A DNA stretch of 64,000 bases from Mytilinidion resinicola (GCF_010093595.1 NW_022985474.1:253371-317370), one strand, 5' to 3'; shown: positions 20,701 through 32,102, counted from the stretch's first letter. Numbers and translations: made by a program. The notes: generated from the letters alone by a model not told the origin.

Positions 20701-23147
20701 ATGACTGACAACAAATTACGAGCAGCGATTCTGATAATATCGGAGACTGCATCGCAAGATCCATCGACCGACAAATGTACGCCCATCTTAGAGCAGGTCT
20801 TTGAGACCCTAGGTAAAGATCAATGGGAGGTCTCGGTCAAGGAAATCGTGCCAGACAGCGTTTTAGACATCCAGCGCTTCATTCAGCGATGGACAGATAA
20901 AGAAGACTATGTCAATCTCATCATCACTAGCGGTGGGACAGGCTTTGCTCTGAAGGATCATACGCCCGAGGTAGGTGTAGGGTGATCATTCTCTAACGAC
21001 GCAAGCTGGCTGACTCAAGCAATAGGCTGTGACACCTCTCATACATAGACATGCAACAGGACTTGTGTAAGATATTCGTCTGGTCTCATCTTCTTGTATT
21101 GTTCTCATTGACTCAAATCTTCCAGCCATGGGATGTTGGCAGCATCTCTCTCTGTTACTCCATGTTCGTCTCCATTCCTCCTATATGATCTCATATAAAG
21201 TCTAAGACTTTCTAGTTGCCCTAATGGCAAGACCTGTAGCTGGCGTTAGAAATAAGACCTTGATTCTCACACTTCCCGGATCACCAAAGGGAGCAAAAGA
21301 AAACCTAGAAGCTGTGCTGAAGCTCCTACCTCATGCTTGCATTCAAGCCGCCGGTGCCGACTCTCGTTCTCTCCACGCGGGCGGAGTGAAAAAACTGGAA
21401 GCAGATGCTGGGGTTCATTCTGGTACAAATCCGATCAAACCGAAAGGTGATGGTGAGTGATGTTCCTCAATACGTGGACGACACCTCCTACGCCCTGCAA
21501 ATTACATAGTCCTGAGCAAACGCCCCTCGTTTTTGGAAAATGCTAACCTTTGAACCTAATTCACAGGACATCACCACCACGGTCATGACCACGGACATTC
21601 CCATGGCCACGGAGGACATGCCATTCCAAAAGCTCACACTGATCCGGGCTCCCAGCCGCAGTCGAATGATCTAACTGAAGGACCCACGCGTAGATATAGA
21701 TCGTCTCCGTACCCCATGCTATCCGTAAAAGATGCTCTAGATTTGATCTCGAAGCATACACCCGAGCCAACAGTACAGAAGGTTCCAGTAGACATGGCCC
21801 TAGGAGGATCAGTGTTGGCTGAGGATGTGAAAACTACTGAGTCTGTGCCCGCATTTCGCGCGAGTATTGTTGATGGATATGCGGTAAGCCGCCTTTCTCC
21901 ATGCCATCTTTCTTTCTTTAAAGACGATCTCTCAGCAAGTCTCATTATTACCCAGATTAAGTTTCCACAATCTGGTAAATTCGAAAAAGGCGTTTACCCC
22001 GTAGCCCTCATTTCCCACGCCCAGGCCGGCGAAATCGCTCCTTTAAATGAAGGTTCAATCGCCCGCATCACTACCGGTGCGCCACTGCCCCCCGGCGCCG
22101 ACGCTGTCGTCATGGTAGAAGACACAGTCCTTAAAAGCAAGACCGAAGATGGCAAGGAAGAGAAGGAGATCGAGATCTTAACCGACGAAATCCAATCTGG
22201 CGAGAACGTCCGCGAGGTCGGCAGTGACGTCAAAGCCGGCGATACCATCATGAAGAAAGGCGAAGGCATCACAGTCGTTGGCGGCGAGTTTGGACTTCTA
22301 GCTTCCGTAGGAACGACAGAGGTCTCGATCTACAAGCGGCCGGTTGTGGGTGTCCTCAGCACTGGCGACGAGATCATCCCACACGATCGTCCCGGCACGC
22401 TCAGGCTGGGAGAAGTCAGAGACACGAACAGGCCTACACTAATTACCTCAGTGCGAAGTAGTGGATTTGAAGCAGTCGACCTGGGCATCGTGTCAGACAA
22501 GTGAGCCCTCCCTTCCCCTATCTTCTAGCCTCTTCCTTCTGTCTCATACACTGACGCACCCCCTTAGACCGGGCGCCCTCGAAGAAACTCTCCGCGCCGC
22601 TCTCCGTAAATGCGACGTCGTGATCACCTCCGGTGGTGTCTCTATGGGCGAGCTCGACCTCCTCAAGCCCACCATCGAGCGCTCGCTCGGCGGCACCATC
22701 CACTTTGGCCGCGTCAACATGAAGCCCGGCAAACCGACCACTTTCGCTACCGTCCCGCTCAAAGAATCCACAGGCGAGCGTGTTTCTAAATCCATCTTCG
22801 CGCTTCCTGGCAACCCGGCCTCCGCTGTCGTGTGCTTCCACCTCTTTGTACTGCCGGCACTGCACCAGGCTGCCGGCATTAAACCCGTTGGACTCCCGCG
22901 CGTAAAGGTAGTGCTGGAGGGAGCGGTGAAGATGGATAAACAGAGGCCAGAGTATCATCGTGCGTTTGTGGTGGCGAAAGAAGATGGAGCGCTGTATGCA
23001 AGTAGTACGGGCGGGCAGAGGAGTTCGCGAATCGGGAGTTTCAAGGGGGCAAATGCGTTGTTGTGCTTGCCGGCGGGTAATGGGGAGATGAAGAAGGGGG
23101 AGAGGGTAGACGCTTTGCTGATGGGGAAGCTGGGGGAGATGGAGTAG
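20701..23147 (+). CDS. cnxE: Gephyrin-type molybdenum cofactor synthesis protein (MogA-MoeA fusion)
   Basis: Seven exons (20701-20970, 21026-21066, 21126-21163, 21216-21452, 21567-21883, 21956-22500, 22568-23147) give 675 aa. The N-terminal MogA domain (about 5-190; ITSGGTGFALKDHTPE, LPGSPKGAKENLEAV) adenylates molybdopterin. The C-terminal MoeA domain (about 245-675) inserts molybdate. MoeA motifs are FRASIVDGYA, TTGAPLPPGADAVV, GVLSTGDEI, ITSGGVSMGELD and ALPGNPASAVVCF. Between them sits a His-rich linker (HHHHGHDHGHSHGHGGH) that could bind metal. Exons 2 and 3 are tiny (41 and 38 nt) and were placed by the motif HATGLVHGMLAASLSVTPFAL. Intron 5 (21884-21955) is 72 nt and in frame, so unspliced reading would insert 24 residues. 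The product is needed for nitrate reductase. Confidence 0.93.
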
Positions 23148-24058
23148 AAGCTGGGATAGAGGCCGCTCTTATGCTATGGCCGTCGTTTGTTTCGTACCAA
23201 GCAAGTTCAGAATATTGAAGCTTTTGGTTATGATATACAGTACTAGGCCATAAGTCTAGGCACACTGATTTTATCACTGCTTGGCTCCAGTCTTGCTCAC
23301 TCGACACCACTGCGAGGAGCGGCCCAGCTAGCAAGTAGCCAGTAGGTCAAGAAGCAGCCTAATTTACACTGTTTGAAACTTGACATCGTGCCTAGGTTTT
23401 TGAAATCCCACGGGGGGACCCTAAGCAGTGGTAAATGCGTGTGCACATACTTATGACCTGTCACTGTAAGTCCTAGCTTCGTAGACTCTTGTAGCAGTTT
23501 TCAAACGCCAGTCTGACTCATCCCTTTCACCAAGTCACTTCTCGTTCTTTTTCTTCGCGATATCTTGGAGATCACCAAGCAGTGGTGAGTCTGTATGTAC
23601 AGGTTGAAGTCATGGTGTTGTTAGTAATAGCGAGATCTTCCTACGTCTGTTTTTGTTTACTTCTCTCGAGGCCATAACGCAGCATTCGGACATGGGCACT
23701 TGTCTACCATTGCTCAGAATCGCTCGACACATTTTCGAAGGTCTGAAAGGTTTGTATATTCGGTCTGAGCAATCGGTAAACTCCCTGAGCCACCTCCGAC
23801 AGGAGTCGATGGCCGTATGAAGAAGTATCACGAGGCAGCCTACGAAATATAGAAATGACTCAGCCATGGAACAGCCAGCACGTCAACAAGACAGGCAAGA
23901 TAAGTATAAGATCTCGCATTCGCTCCTACCTGAAACGCAACCCCGACATTACCCTATCACGACTTCCAACTCGCCGTCAGAGCCGCCTGACTTCCAACCC
24001 TTTGCGACTTCCACTTCACCATTCACCTTCACCCTTCAAATTTGACGCATTTCTCACC
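23148..24058. other. Intergenic region, no gene seen
   Basis: About 900 bp hold no supported gene; frames on both strands are short and lack motifs. Confidence 0.4.
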
Positions 24059-24065
24059 TATAAAG
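24059..24065 (+). promoter_or_regulatory. TATA box of the 24117 gene
   Basis: TATAAAG lies 52 bp upstream of the ATG at 24117. It falls inside the longer frame that begins at 24042, which argues that 24117 and not 24042 is the start. Confidence 0.5.
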
Positions 24066-24116
24066 ACCCCCTACCAGAGCCATGAGAAATCACCTCACCA
24101 GGCCAGCCAATCCAAA

Positions 24117-25130
24117 ATGTTCTATAACACCCCGTCAGACAACGCCAACGACAGCAAGCCCAGGCCAGACCCGGACCCGGACCCCACCCCAGCCCCCGTG
24201 GCCTCCTCCCCCTTCTTTTCATCTCCGCCCAACTCACCCCGCGGCCCCACCACCCCCATCCTCGATGACAACCACTTCCCCACCGCCGGCTTACCCATCA
24301 ACCCCTTCTCCCCGACCAACACCCTCGAAATCAACCAAGCCTACGTCTACGCCACAAAGACCGTTCCCCCTTTCCAATCCTACACCGAACCCATCACCCT
24401 CTTCGAATGCACTACCCACAATGCCGACGGCACCCCCGTCCGCGCCATCGACTGGGTCAAGCACGCCCTCGCCGCCGACCGCAGCCTCGGGCTCATGCTA
24501 ACCTACGACCACACGTCCTTCGGCTACATCGCCGACGGCAGCGCCGCGCGCTTCCTCATGGTGCCGCGCGCGCTGTTCCACGACAGCACCAGCGTGGGGT
24601 GGTACGTGCACTCCCCCTACCGGTATTCCGAGATCAACTGGACGGCGTACAAGCCGAGCATCGCGCCGCTGCTCGCGGCGTGGCGCGAGCAGGGGCTGGT
24701 GCGGGTGGTGCGGCAGTGGGGGTGTGATGCGGCGCCGGCGGAGATGAAGTTCTTCAAGGGGTACTTTCTTGCGGCGACAGATCAGGATGTGGCGACGTTG
24801 TTGAATCGGGCGACGCCGGAGAATAGTGAGAATGAGGATGAGGATGAGGATGAGGGGGAGGGGGTTGTGAAATCGGAGGTGGGGCTGGGGTTGGAGGTGA
24901 AGGTGATAAAAGAGGAGAGCGAGACTCAGAGCAGGGAAAAGAAGGAGAAGAGAGCTCCGTTGTGGTGGTACCCAGTCAAGCAGCAGATGCCGCGGCCGGT
25001 GGTACAGAGAGCGAAGAAGGTGGAGAGTCCGGCGCAGAAGAGGAAGCGGGAGAGGATGGATAGTGCGATGGAGAGTCCGCCGAAGAGGCGGCAAAGAGAG
25101 GATACTGCGGCTATTGAGATTTCGGATTGA
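24117..25130 (+). CDS. Hypothetical fungal protein with basic nuclear-type C-terminus
   Basis: One exon encodes 337 aa from Met at 24117 (a longer frame from 24042 exists but contains the TATA box). The first 75 residues are Pro/Asp/Ser-rich and disordered. A compact middle part (about 80-250) has many aromatics (EINQAYVYATKTVPPFQSY, YDHTSFGYIADGSAARFLM, GWYVHSPYRYSEINWTAYK) and looks like a globular domain I do not recognise. After that come an acidic run (NEDEDEDEGEG) and a basic tail with KKVESPAQKRKRER and PPKRRQRED, which could be nuclear localisation signals. Third-position GC is very high in the first half. Function unknown. Confidence 0.72.
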   Translation: MFYNTPSDNANDSKPRPDPDPDPTPAPVASSPFFSSPPNSPRGPTTPILDDNHFPTAGLPINPFSPTNTLEINQAYVYATKTVPPFQSYTEPITLFECTTHNADGTPVRAIDWVKHALAADRSLGLMLTYDHTSFGYIADGSAARFLMVPRALFHDSTSVGWYVHSPYRYSEINWTAYKPSIAPLLAAWREQGLVRVVRQWGCDAAPAEMKFFKGYFLAATDQDVATLLNRATPENSENEDEDEDEGEGVVKSEVGLGLEVKVIKEESETQSREKKEKRAPLWWYPVKQQMPRPVVQRAKKVESPAQKRKRERMDSAMESPPKRRQREDTAAIEISD

Positions 25131-25769
25131 CTTGGCATTGAGTAGGTGTTTTGGAGTCAGTGGGATATGGGGTTTGTATTTTGCATGGCTGGCTGGTTCT
25201 GGAGGAACTTGGACGAGGTTCCGAGGCCTGGAAGGCGGGCATCGGCGTTTGGCGTTAGGTGGGATTTCGGTGTCTATTTTCACCTTCTCATGACTACCTG
25301 GCATTGCTGGAGGTTTTTGGGAGTCTGAAGGTCTACACTCAAAGCATGAAATTAGTTTACATCAAAACTTGATCACTGTTGGGGATGCTTTAATATGTTT
25401 TGAAAACATAAAACTAGAGGGGACTTGCTTAAAGGCATGGTTTGGACTGGTTTCTGGACATGTTTGACAACCCTATCGTTCGACTGACTAACCCCAAAAT
25501 GCGGTGTGTTGCGATTTGTTCGAATCTAGAGAGAACTGCGTAGACTGAGTTCCCCACAATGGAGATAGAAAAGTAGAGGTAAATAGGTTGGTTGAACGTG
25601 ATATTCGTTGGCTGGAGGAATGTTCATTTGATACGTGTTCTGATATCGGTGGAGAATTACGCCTGTGTTTAACGTCGCCGCCCATCGTGCTCACACTGAG
25701 TGCCAAAGACTTCGACTCTACCAACGCCTGACAAACCTGCTAAGCAACAACCTTTACCCTACAGCCCTT
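25131..25769. other. Convergent 3' intergenic region
   Basis: About 640 bp between the 3' ends of the hypothetical gene and emp24. No gene is seen. Confidence 0.4.
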
Positions 25770-26554
25770 TTACACTACCCTCTTGACCTGTGACAAATTA
25801 GCATGTGAGCCGATAGCACGCGGGAGATGGAAATACCTCGAAGAACCTCTTCAGCCACCAGACCTGGAAAACGCCCTCCCCAATCAATACCATAAGCTGG
25901 AAGATACTCCACCACTTCACTCGCGCGTTCGTGCTCTCAGCAGTATTCCTGTGTGTTCGCTCGCGCACGACAATATAGCCTTGTTCGTCCTTGACCTGGG
26001 CGATCAACTCTCCGAGTTGTCGGACTGTTCGCAGTATCAGTAAACATCATCTATGCCTCCAATTTGTTGTTCAACTAACCCTCCTTCTCCAACGGATCCT
26101 GCGGCGCTTCTGATTCCGGCACGTAAACAATTCCATGAACGTTGAATGAGACCTCCTTGGTATTCGCGGACCAATGCTCGTTGCTGAAGCAGTATGTGTA
26201 TCGGCCGTCCATGCCCGCAATGAAGGAGTGGTCGCCGGAGGAGACTGAGCGCTCGTGGACCTCGTAGGAATTGGAGGGGGTTTGGATCTTTAAATTGCGG
26301 TATAAGCAGTCTGCCGATTGCGTATCATTATAGATGAGGCATATATAGGGCCTTACCCAGAAGTCAATCTCCAAGTTCCCGCTACCTCCAAACTCTCGGT
26401 CGCCGACCTGGAAGGTCACAGTCATCTTGTCGTCTTTGTGCAGCTGCTCGTGGAAGCATTCTCGCGAATGCGCCTTCATCTGGATGTTGTGGGCGGAGGA
26501 CAGGCCGAGCAAGCTGCTCGCGGCCGCGAGGATGGCAACGGAGGAGAACAGCAT
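25770..26554 (-). CDS. emp24: p24 family cargo receptor, EMP24/p24-beta type
   Basis: Four exons (26554-26357, 26287-26080, 26024-25837, 25787-25770) give 203 aa. A signal peptide (MLFSSVAILAAASSLLGLSSA) is followed by the GOLD domain, with conserved cysteines in RECFHEQL and YTYCFSNEHW. A coiled coil (VRQLGELIAQVKDEQGYIVV), one TM helix (WWSIFQLMVLIGEGVFQVWW) and a short cytosolic tail follow. The last exon is only 18 nt and encodes VKRVV; it yields the tail FFEVKRVV with the diaromatic COPII signal and a basic COPI-type signal. Intron 1 is 69 nt and in frame. p24 proteins cycle between ER and Golgi and load GPI-anchored and other cargo into COPII vesicles. Confidence 0.93.
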
Positions 26555-27448
26555 CTTCGGATAGATTGCTTGTCCTCTTGTGCGTTAGGGAGCGAGAGCG
26601 GGGATAAAAGCCGTGGTGTTTTCAGGGAGTGTTGAAGATGCCACTGTACGAGTTGACAGGGGTGTTTCGGGGATCTTGGAACGTTTTTCCGGGCATCTCC
26701 TTCTCCTCCTTTCACAAGACAGACGCATCGATCTTCATTTCTATATCTAATACCTTGAAAGATCCTCATCTCTTTCAACATTGTGCTCTGTAGGTAAATC
26801 TCTGGCTTTCTACGTATGCTGCGCCTGTCTTTGTGTCGATAGGGACCGGAATGCCTTCACGACGCGTGAAGGAAAAGGAAGAACATCTAGCCATCATAAT
26901 AGCGTGAATTTCGGTAAAAGTCCATCTGATTTGAAGGTAGTAGGGCAAATAGTCAGTTTTGGAGCCGTGGTTCATACCTCAAAGTTCCTTTATGTTGAGT
27001 GCATTACACCTCCAGAGGACCTCCGCAGCATCAACATGTGTTCAGGCGTAATGAAAGACCAACATGATTTAGTCGTAGGCAAGGAATAGTAGAAACGTAT
27101 TATTTGAATCGGATCATGTCCTTTTGGGATCATAATCTGTCATGCTACCCCAGCTCTCATTTTCCCCACGAGACGGTTTCGCATGAGATACCCCAATGGC
27201 TCATCCGAGACTTCAACAGGATCGAGATCTTGCTGAGAGTCAAAAGGCCTCCCCATTTCTGTCCAAAAGAAAAAAAGGCTCAAATTTACTAGGCTTAGTA
27301 TTGTCTTTGCCAACGGAGGTGCAGGTGGGAAAGTCCTCCGTCTCATTATCGAAAGCGACACAATTAAGGCCAAATTGCGCTTGTCTTGCCCTTCTCTCCT
27401 TCGCTCCGTTGCCCCGACCTTCTTCCTCCTTCACTCCGCCTCTCTCTT
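26555..27448. other. Divergent promoter region, emp24 / Myb-like gene
   Basis: About 900 bp of non-coding sequence separate the divergent starts. Pyrimidine-rich tracts precede the Myb-like gene. No conserved gene is visible in either strand. Confidence 0.4.
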
Positions 27449-27455
27449 TATATAG
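27449..27455 (+). promoter_or_regulatory. TATA box of the Myb-like gene
   Basis: TTATATA at 27449-27455 lies 137 bp upstream of the ATG at 27592. A two-codon upstream ORF (ATG ACC TAA at 27543-27551) lies in the presumed leader and may dampen translation. Confidence 0.4.
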
Positions 27456-27591
27456 CCGGGCCCTCCCGTCCAGCTGACCACCTTCACCCTTGTCTTCGGT
27501 CATCTCTTCACCATCTCACCGTCTTGACGACAGCACCAAGACATGACCTAAGCTACTTCACCTTCGGCGATCAAACTACAGCTGTAACAGC

Positions 27592-28605
27592 ATGGCGCGT
27601 AACCCACCTCATCCGCGTAGGGTCTCTAGAACCTCAACGATCCTCTTCGCGCTCGGAGCGCAAGATACGCCCTATGCAAAGGACAAGACGAAGAAGACGG
27701 CACCCTCTGTGAGTGCGGCTTTTCAATACCCCAACTGATCTGTGTTATGAACGGAAGCTGACATTAATCTACAGAGCCCATTTCTAATCGGCAGCAAATA
27801 CAAGAAGCCTTGCGATCCCAAAAAGGTTGCATGCAAGCCCAAGGATGAAAACAACAATAAGGACGCGGAGAAGGAATCCGGCGCCGCAGCTGACGAGGCT
27901 CCAGCCCCTGGAGCTTGGGTTAAGGTCAACGAGCCAGCGGCCGACGACGCCGCGTTCGACAAAAAGACCGATTTCACTGCGCAGCAAGACGATACCCTCC
28001 TCAAACTGAAAATCGTCGAGGCCAAAGCTTGGAAAGACATCGCCGCCGAGGTCGGCAAGGAAGTCTGGGAGGTCAAGGCACGGTGGAAAGATATCAGGCC
28101 GACGGATGAAGCTCGTTGGAAGCAACTGAATGGCTACGGCAATGCTCCCGCCAACTCGGACGGAGGCGGCGGGAAGAACAACACCAAAGGCGGCGGCAAA
28201 GGTGGAGGCGGAGGCGGAGGCGGAGGCGGAGGCGGCAACGATTGGAAGAAGAACGACAAGCAAAAGAACAACCAGAAGAGTTCTTGGCAGAAACAGCAGC
28301 AGCAGCAGATCCACAACTTCGACGTCGCTGAAGACGCGGATGACGAGGCTGCCATAGCTGATCCGTTCGCCGATCCCCTACCCGACATTCCAAGTGGAGA
28401 CGGCGTCGTCGAGCTGGAGGAGGACGAGAACTTTAGCCAGGACGAGCTGGTTCTGCTCTGCCGGCTGCTGCACCGCGATCAGAGGAACCTGTGGCTCCGG
28501 ATTGCGTCCCAGTTCTACGATAGGACGGGCCGCAAGGTTCACCCGATGGATATCAAAGAGAAGCTGACGGGGGTGGCAGCTGCGGAGGACGAGGGTTGGA
28601 AATAG
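27592..28605 (+). CDS. Myb/SANT-like protein with poly-Gly and poly-Gln tracts
   Basis: Exon 1 is 27592-27708 and exon 2 is 27775-28605, joined over a 66 nt intron (gtgagt...acag), giving 315 aa. Exon 2 is a long open frame with almost no Met, so it is easily missed. Residues about 100-150 (DFTAQQDDTLLKLKIVEAKA, then W-KDIAAEV and VKARWKDI) look like a Myb/SANT-type helix-turn-helix with spaced tryptophans. Next come twelve glycines (182-193), a Lys/Asn/Gln-rich low-complexity part with five glutamines, an acidic segment, and a second small helical domain (ELVLLCRLLHRDQRNLWLRI) that resembles a degenerate SANT repeat. It is probably nuclear. Similar Dothideomycete proteins are uncharacterised as far as I know. 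Confidence 0.8.
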
Positions 28606-30751
28606 GACGAAGGGAGAATGATGAGTCGGTATGGTGGGCTACTCAATTGCATATACTGTTTGGGCTTTCATTGGGTAAGGGCATCTTGGCTGCTGATAGC
28701 GATTGTCTGGACAGTCATAGGCGATAAGTTTGCTAGGACCTTGCCTCATTGAAGTATTATCCCAAACTGCTTATCCTCCTCTGAGGATTATCATGGTAGC
28801 TGGCTGGCGTCAAGGCGATACGGATCACGGCTAATGATAGTTGGCAACTGAGGATCAGCTTTTTTTTAAGCACAGGCTCGTTCCTTAAGCATAAAATGGA
28901 GTGTACTCCGGAGCATGATTCTCGAACTATACGTGAGCACTTGGTGACCTAGTAAGAAGTCTGTGAGCGCTAAGGATCTTCCTACCCTCCCCATCAACTC
29001 TCGTACGCATCGCCCAGACTCCCACCCCCAAGCCCCTCCAGCAACCAACCTCACCTCCCCAACCAAACAAACCCCGAACCCAATTCAAGAATAAAAATGC
29101 GCCTCCTTCCTCTCCTCGCCCCTCTCATCCACCACCCTTACCCCCGCCACCTGCCCCATCGCAGACCCGATACCAAAACCTCTCGCCGATCGAGCGCAGT
29201 GCCATGCTTGTAAAACCCACAAGGCTACCGCCGGAGCATGCGAGCAGCTTAGATGGGCAAGCCAATGGCGGGTGTGCAAATACACTCGACCACACTCTCG
29301 CGGCAGTTTCCCATTCTCGCTCGCCGTTCGCGGCGGATTGACGTGGGGACCGTAGTGACGCGAATGAGGCTGAGAAAGAAGGGGCCGGTTGGGGTTTCGG
29401 ATGTCCTGGGTGGGTGATTGATTGATTGAAAAAGCCTCGTATAAGGCACGCGGCTTGAACATGCCTGTGATTGGAAATTTCGGAGTTGGCTGGCAGGGTC
29501 ATACGGGCCGTGTAGGGGAAATCTAGCAGCTGTGATTTTTTGTCTACGCGTCGACATGAGGGAGGTTGGGAGGAGGCGAAGGCGTGAAAATGTAAAGGGG
29601 CTCAGCTATCACTACTGTTTTCTTGTCAGTCATACGTATCTTCTTTCCTCAGAGCGAGCTTCGAGGAGTCAAGAACAGCACCTGGCACAGCGATAGAGCC
29701 AATCGCGTGCGGAATACAAGTGGGCAAGCATTTTAGAGACTCCTGCTATGTATTGAGGGTGTGGCTACTATCTGTACGAGCCCACGTGAGTACAGTGTTA
29801 TAATCAAAGTTCCATGGGAATAGAATCTTTGGACTAGAACGAGTCTTTTTTAGGCTTTAGAGTCTTAACTATTTCATCACCTCTCCCGAGAAACTGTTAA
29901 AAAGCAGAAAAAGGAAACCCCGGCCGCAGCGCGAGTCGAACCCACTCGCCTGGGCACGCTTAAAACAGCAAAAGGAAAGGGTCCCACAAGGGGACGGCGG
30001 CGAGCGTCTTCGCTGGTTGCCACTGGGTGACGGTGAGCTCGGCTGGCCTACTGTCGTTCAAGATGATTCGAAGTGATTCAGCAACTTTCCTGAGAGACGG
30101 GGCTCGAAATAAAGGGTATATATAGGTTAGGCAGAAGGCCTATGGCACAAAAACTAATAGGAAGTCAGCATTCACCATTAGCTCGCCCCCTGAGTCATCC
30201 ACCAGGCACCCGTGACCCTCACGCCACAGCGAATCGAACCCAAGCTCCTCAAGCACACGATATCAGCAGAGAAAAGTCTCAGCACCGAACCGAATAAGAT
30301 TAAACCAAAATACAAATAACTATCTATAACGAACGGATTTAGTGAGGTCTAGCGCTCCTTCTCGACCACTTCCCGCTTCCAACCATTTGCCATGCCATCC
30401 ATCCTACCACCGCAATCACTGCACTCCACTATAAGGCTTTTATCGCGTTTAGCAATCGGTAGTGTAGGAGCCAAGCCGGCTGCCGTCCGCAAAGCCGACG
30501 CAATCGTTCGCATCGGCGATATGAGTCGGGGCACCGGAGCAGTCGGTAGACTGGAAGAAGTTGGCTGTTCGGCAGAAATCAGTAAACCGGCATTTGTGAA
30601 AAATTTGAGTATCGGTTCTCCGTCGCTGGAAGGGTGGAGGGGCTGGGATGTAGGACACGTACTGGAGCATCCGCCTAGATTGTCCACGAGCATGCTGTCG
30701 GCACCGCCGGCTGTGTTGCAGGACTGTTAGTATATTACTGTTCAACAGATT
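28606..30751. other. Gene-poor region with two tRNA-3'-end-like motifs
   Basis: About 2.1 kb have no supported gene. On the minus strand a B-box-like sequence GGGTTCGACTCGC lies at about 29933-29945, and GGGTTCGATTCGC at about 30230-30242. Neither sits in a foldable tRNA. A minus-strand Cys-containing frame at 30349-30723 may be the 3' part of the small secreted protein gene next to it. Confidence 0.4.
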
Positions 30752-30988
30752 TCAATGCGCGGAGATGAGGAATGGTCCTAAGGGGAAGGGGGAGTAGAGT
30801 GGATATGACGTACGGATGGTGGTGCAGCTGTGGCCATCAGCAGCCACGAAGCTGGTGGATGAGCCGGTGCAGCTGGTGCCAGAGAAGACCGTGTTGGAAT
30901 AGACGTTGCTGCGAGGCTGCATGGCGTCATAACTGGCATTGGCCACGGCAACGATGCCGGCGAGGAAAAGAACAATGGATGGTTGCAT
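30752..30988 (-). CDS. Small secreted protein (candidate effector), 3' structure uncertain
   Basis: The frame starts with a clear signal peptide (MQPSIVLFLAGIVAVANA). The mature part reads SYDAMQPRSNVYSNTVFSG then a Cys/Ser-rich stretch with CTGSSTSF and GHSCTTI. The unspliced frame ends after 78 aa with a tail lacking homology features. A GTACGT donor at 30813 and a TACTAACAG acceptor ending at 30724 suggest an intron, but joining them puts the following Cys-rich frame (SCNTAGGADSMLVDNLGG) out of phase by one base. So the gene may be spliced differently, be truncated, or be frameshifted. The size, signal peptide and closeness to the transposon block fit a small secreted protein. Confidence 0.45.
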   Translation of the reverse strand: MQPSIVLFLAGIVAVANASYDAMQPRSNVYSNTVFSGTSCTGSSTSFVAADGHSCTTIRTSYPLYSPFPLGPFLISAH

Positions 30989-32102
30989 GATGAAGATTAC
31001 TGGTTTGTTGGAAAAATTGATAGATGAGTTGGAATGGGAGCTTTGGAAAGAGAATGATTGGACTGAAGGAGAATGATTGAACTGTAGATGCGTGATGGTC
31101 TAGAAATGAAGGACAAGCGAAGCTCTTTATACGATGCGATCAAGTAGTAGAATGCTAGAGCTGACTCGTAGTTGGAAGCGATACTGTAGTCACCACGTAT
31201 AGTCATTCGATTCGAAAATAGTCGCAAGGCTTTCCGTGCTATTTCAAGATTTTCTCCTTAATACAAACAAAATAACTGAGACCGAGGGTTGATAATAATG
31301 ATGATGAAGAAATTCTATTAAGGATGGTTTGATTCGCAAGGTTGATGCTAGAGGCCCATAGTAAGCTTAGTATGTATGTACTGTGCAAAGGCGCGTGCCT
31401 TTGCAGGAACGGCCATGAGTGGCAAGATGTGAAACGGGAGGCCCGACAAAGACAATGCTGTGCAAAAATGCTACGCATTAGTCACGACTGCTTCGTCCGA
31501 CTTCATCCATGTTCGTCCTTTGGACGCAAAGTGGTATATTTCTGCGTGATATTGTGAAGCGTGATATTAATTGATGATAATATGCCGTATTCTAAGCCTA
31601 CTGATGCAGAATGAATTGACGACGATAGGCCATAAACCTATTTCTTCCAAATATTAGAAAAAGGAAAATGGTGCAAAGTAGTGTAGGGGTATCTACTGCG
31701 CCGTACCGTCTCCACATCTGAAGCTTACCGTCAAGATCTCGTTTGATCCAGAAGTGAGCGTCACTGCCCTCATGGAAGTGCTGCAGTTTGTTCGGATACA
31801 GCTCCGTATTGCGTACATCTCTTTTGCTCAAATTGCAAACGTGTCGACTGCGGTGAGCAGCCTGGCAGACAACAATCAGGTGGGTTCCAGTTTAGTGACA
31901 CCCTGGATCCCAAAAGCCAGCTCCTACACATCGCCATCTCTAGTGGACCACAAAGACGATCCAGGCCAGTAGATTACAGACCGTATGACTGTTGCATCGG
32001 AGTCCGAGAAAGGATATGCCTGAGTAGAGGGTGAAGCGCATGAGCGGTAGGTGAGCAGGCTCGACTTAACGTAGTTCACTGGCTAGTGGTTGCCCCTAGC
32101 TA
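30989..32102. other. Intergenic region up to the transposon block
   Basis: About 1.1 kb with no gene. Composition is normal until about 32,470. A 16 bp direct repeat (CTAGTGGTTGCCCCTA / CTAGTGGTTGCCCCAC) lies at about 32083-32114 next to the pogo fragment. Confidence 0.4.

Noticed and set aside
24042..24116. 25-codon N-terminal extension of the hypothetical protein at 24117
   Set aside because: It contains a TATA box at 24059-24065 and has no domain-like content, so Met at 24117 is preferred.
28134..28393. Several poly-Arg, poly-Glu or poly-Pro frames
   Set aside because: Shadows of the Gly-rich exon of the Myb-like gene.
29085..29557. Minus-strand frames of 102-125 codons
   Set aside because: Overlapping frames with biased composition, no motif, no conserved splice structure.
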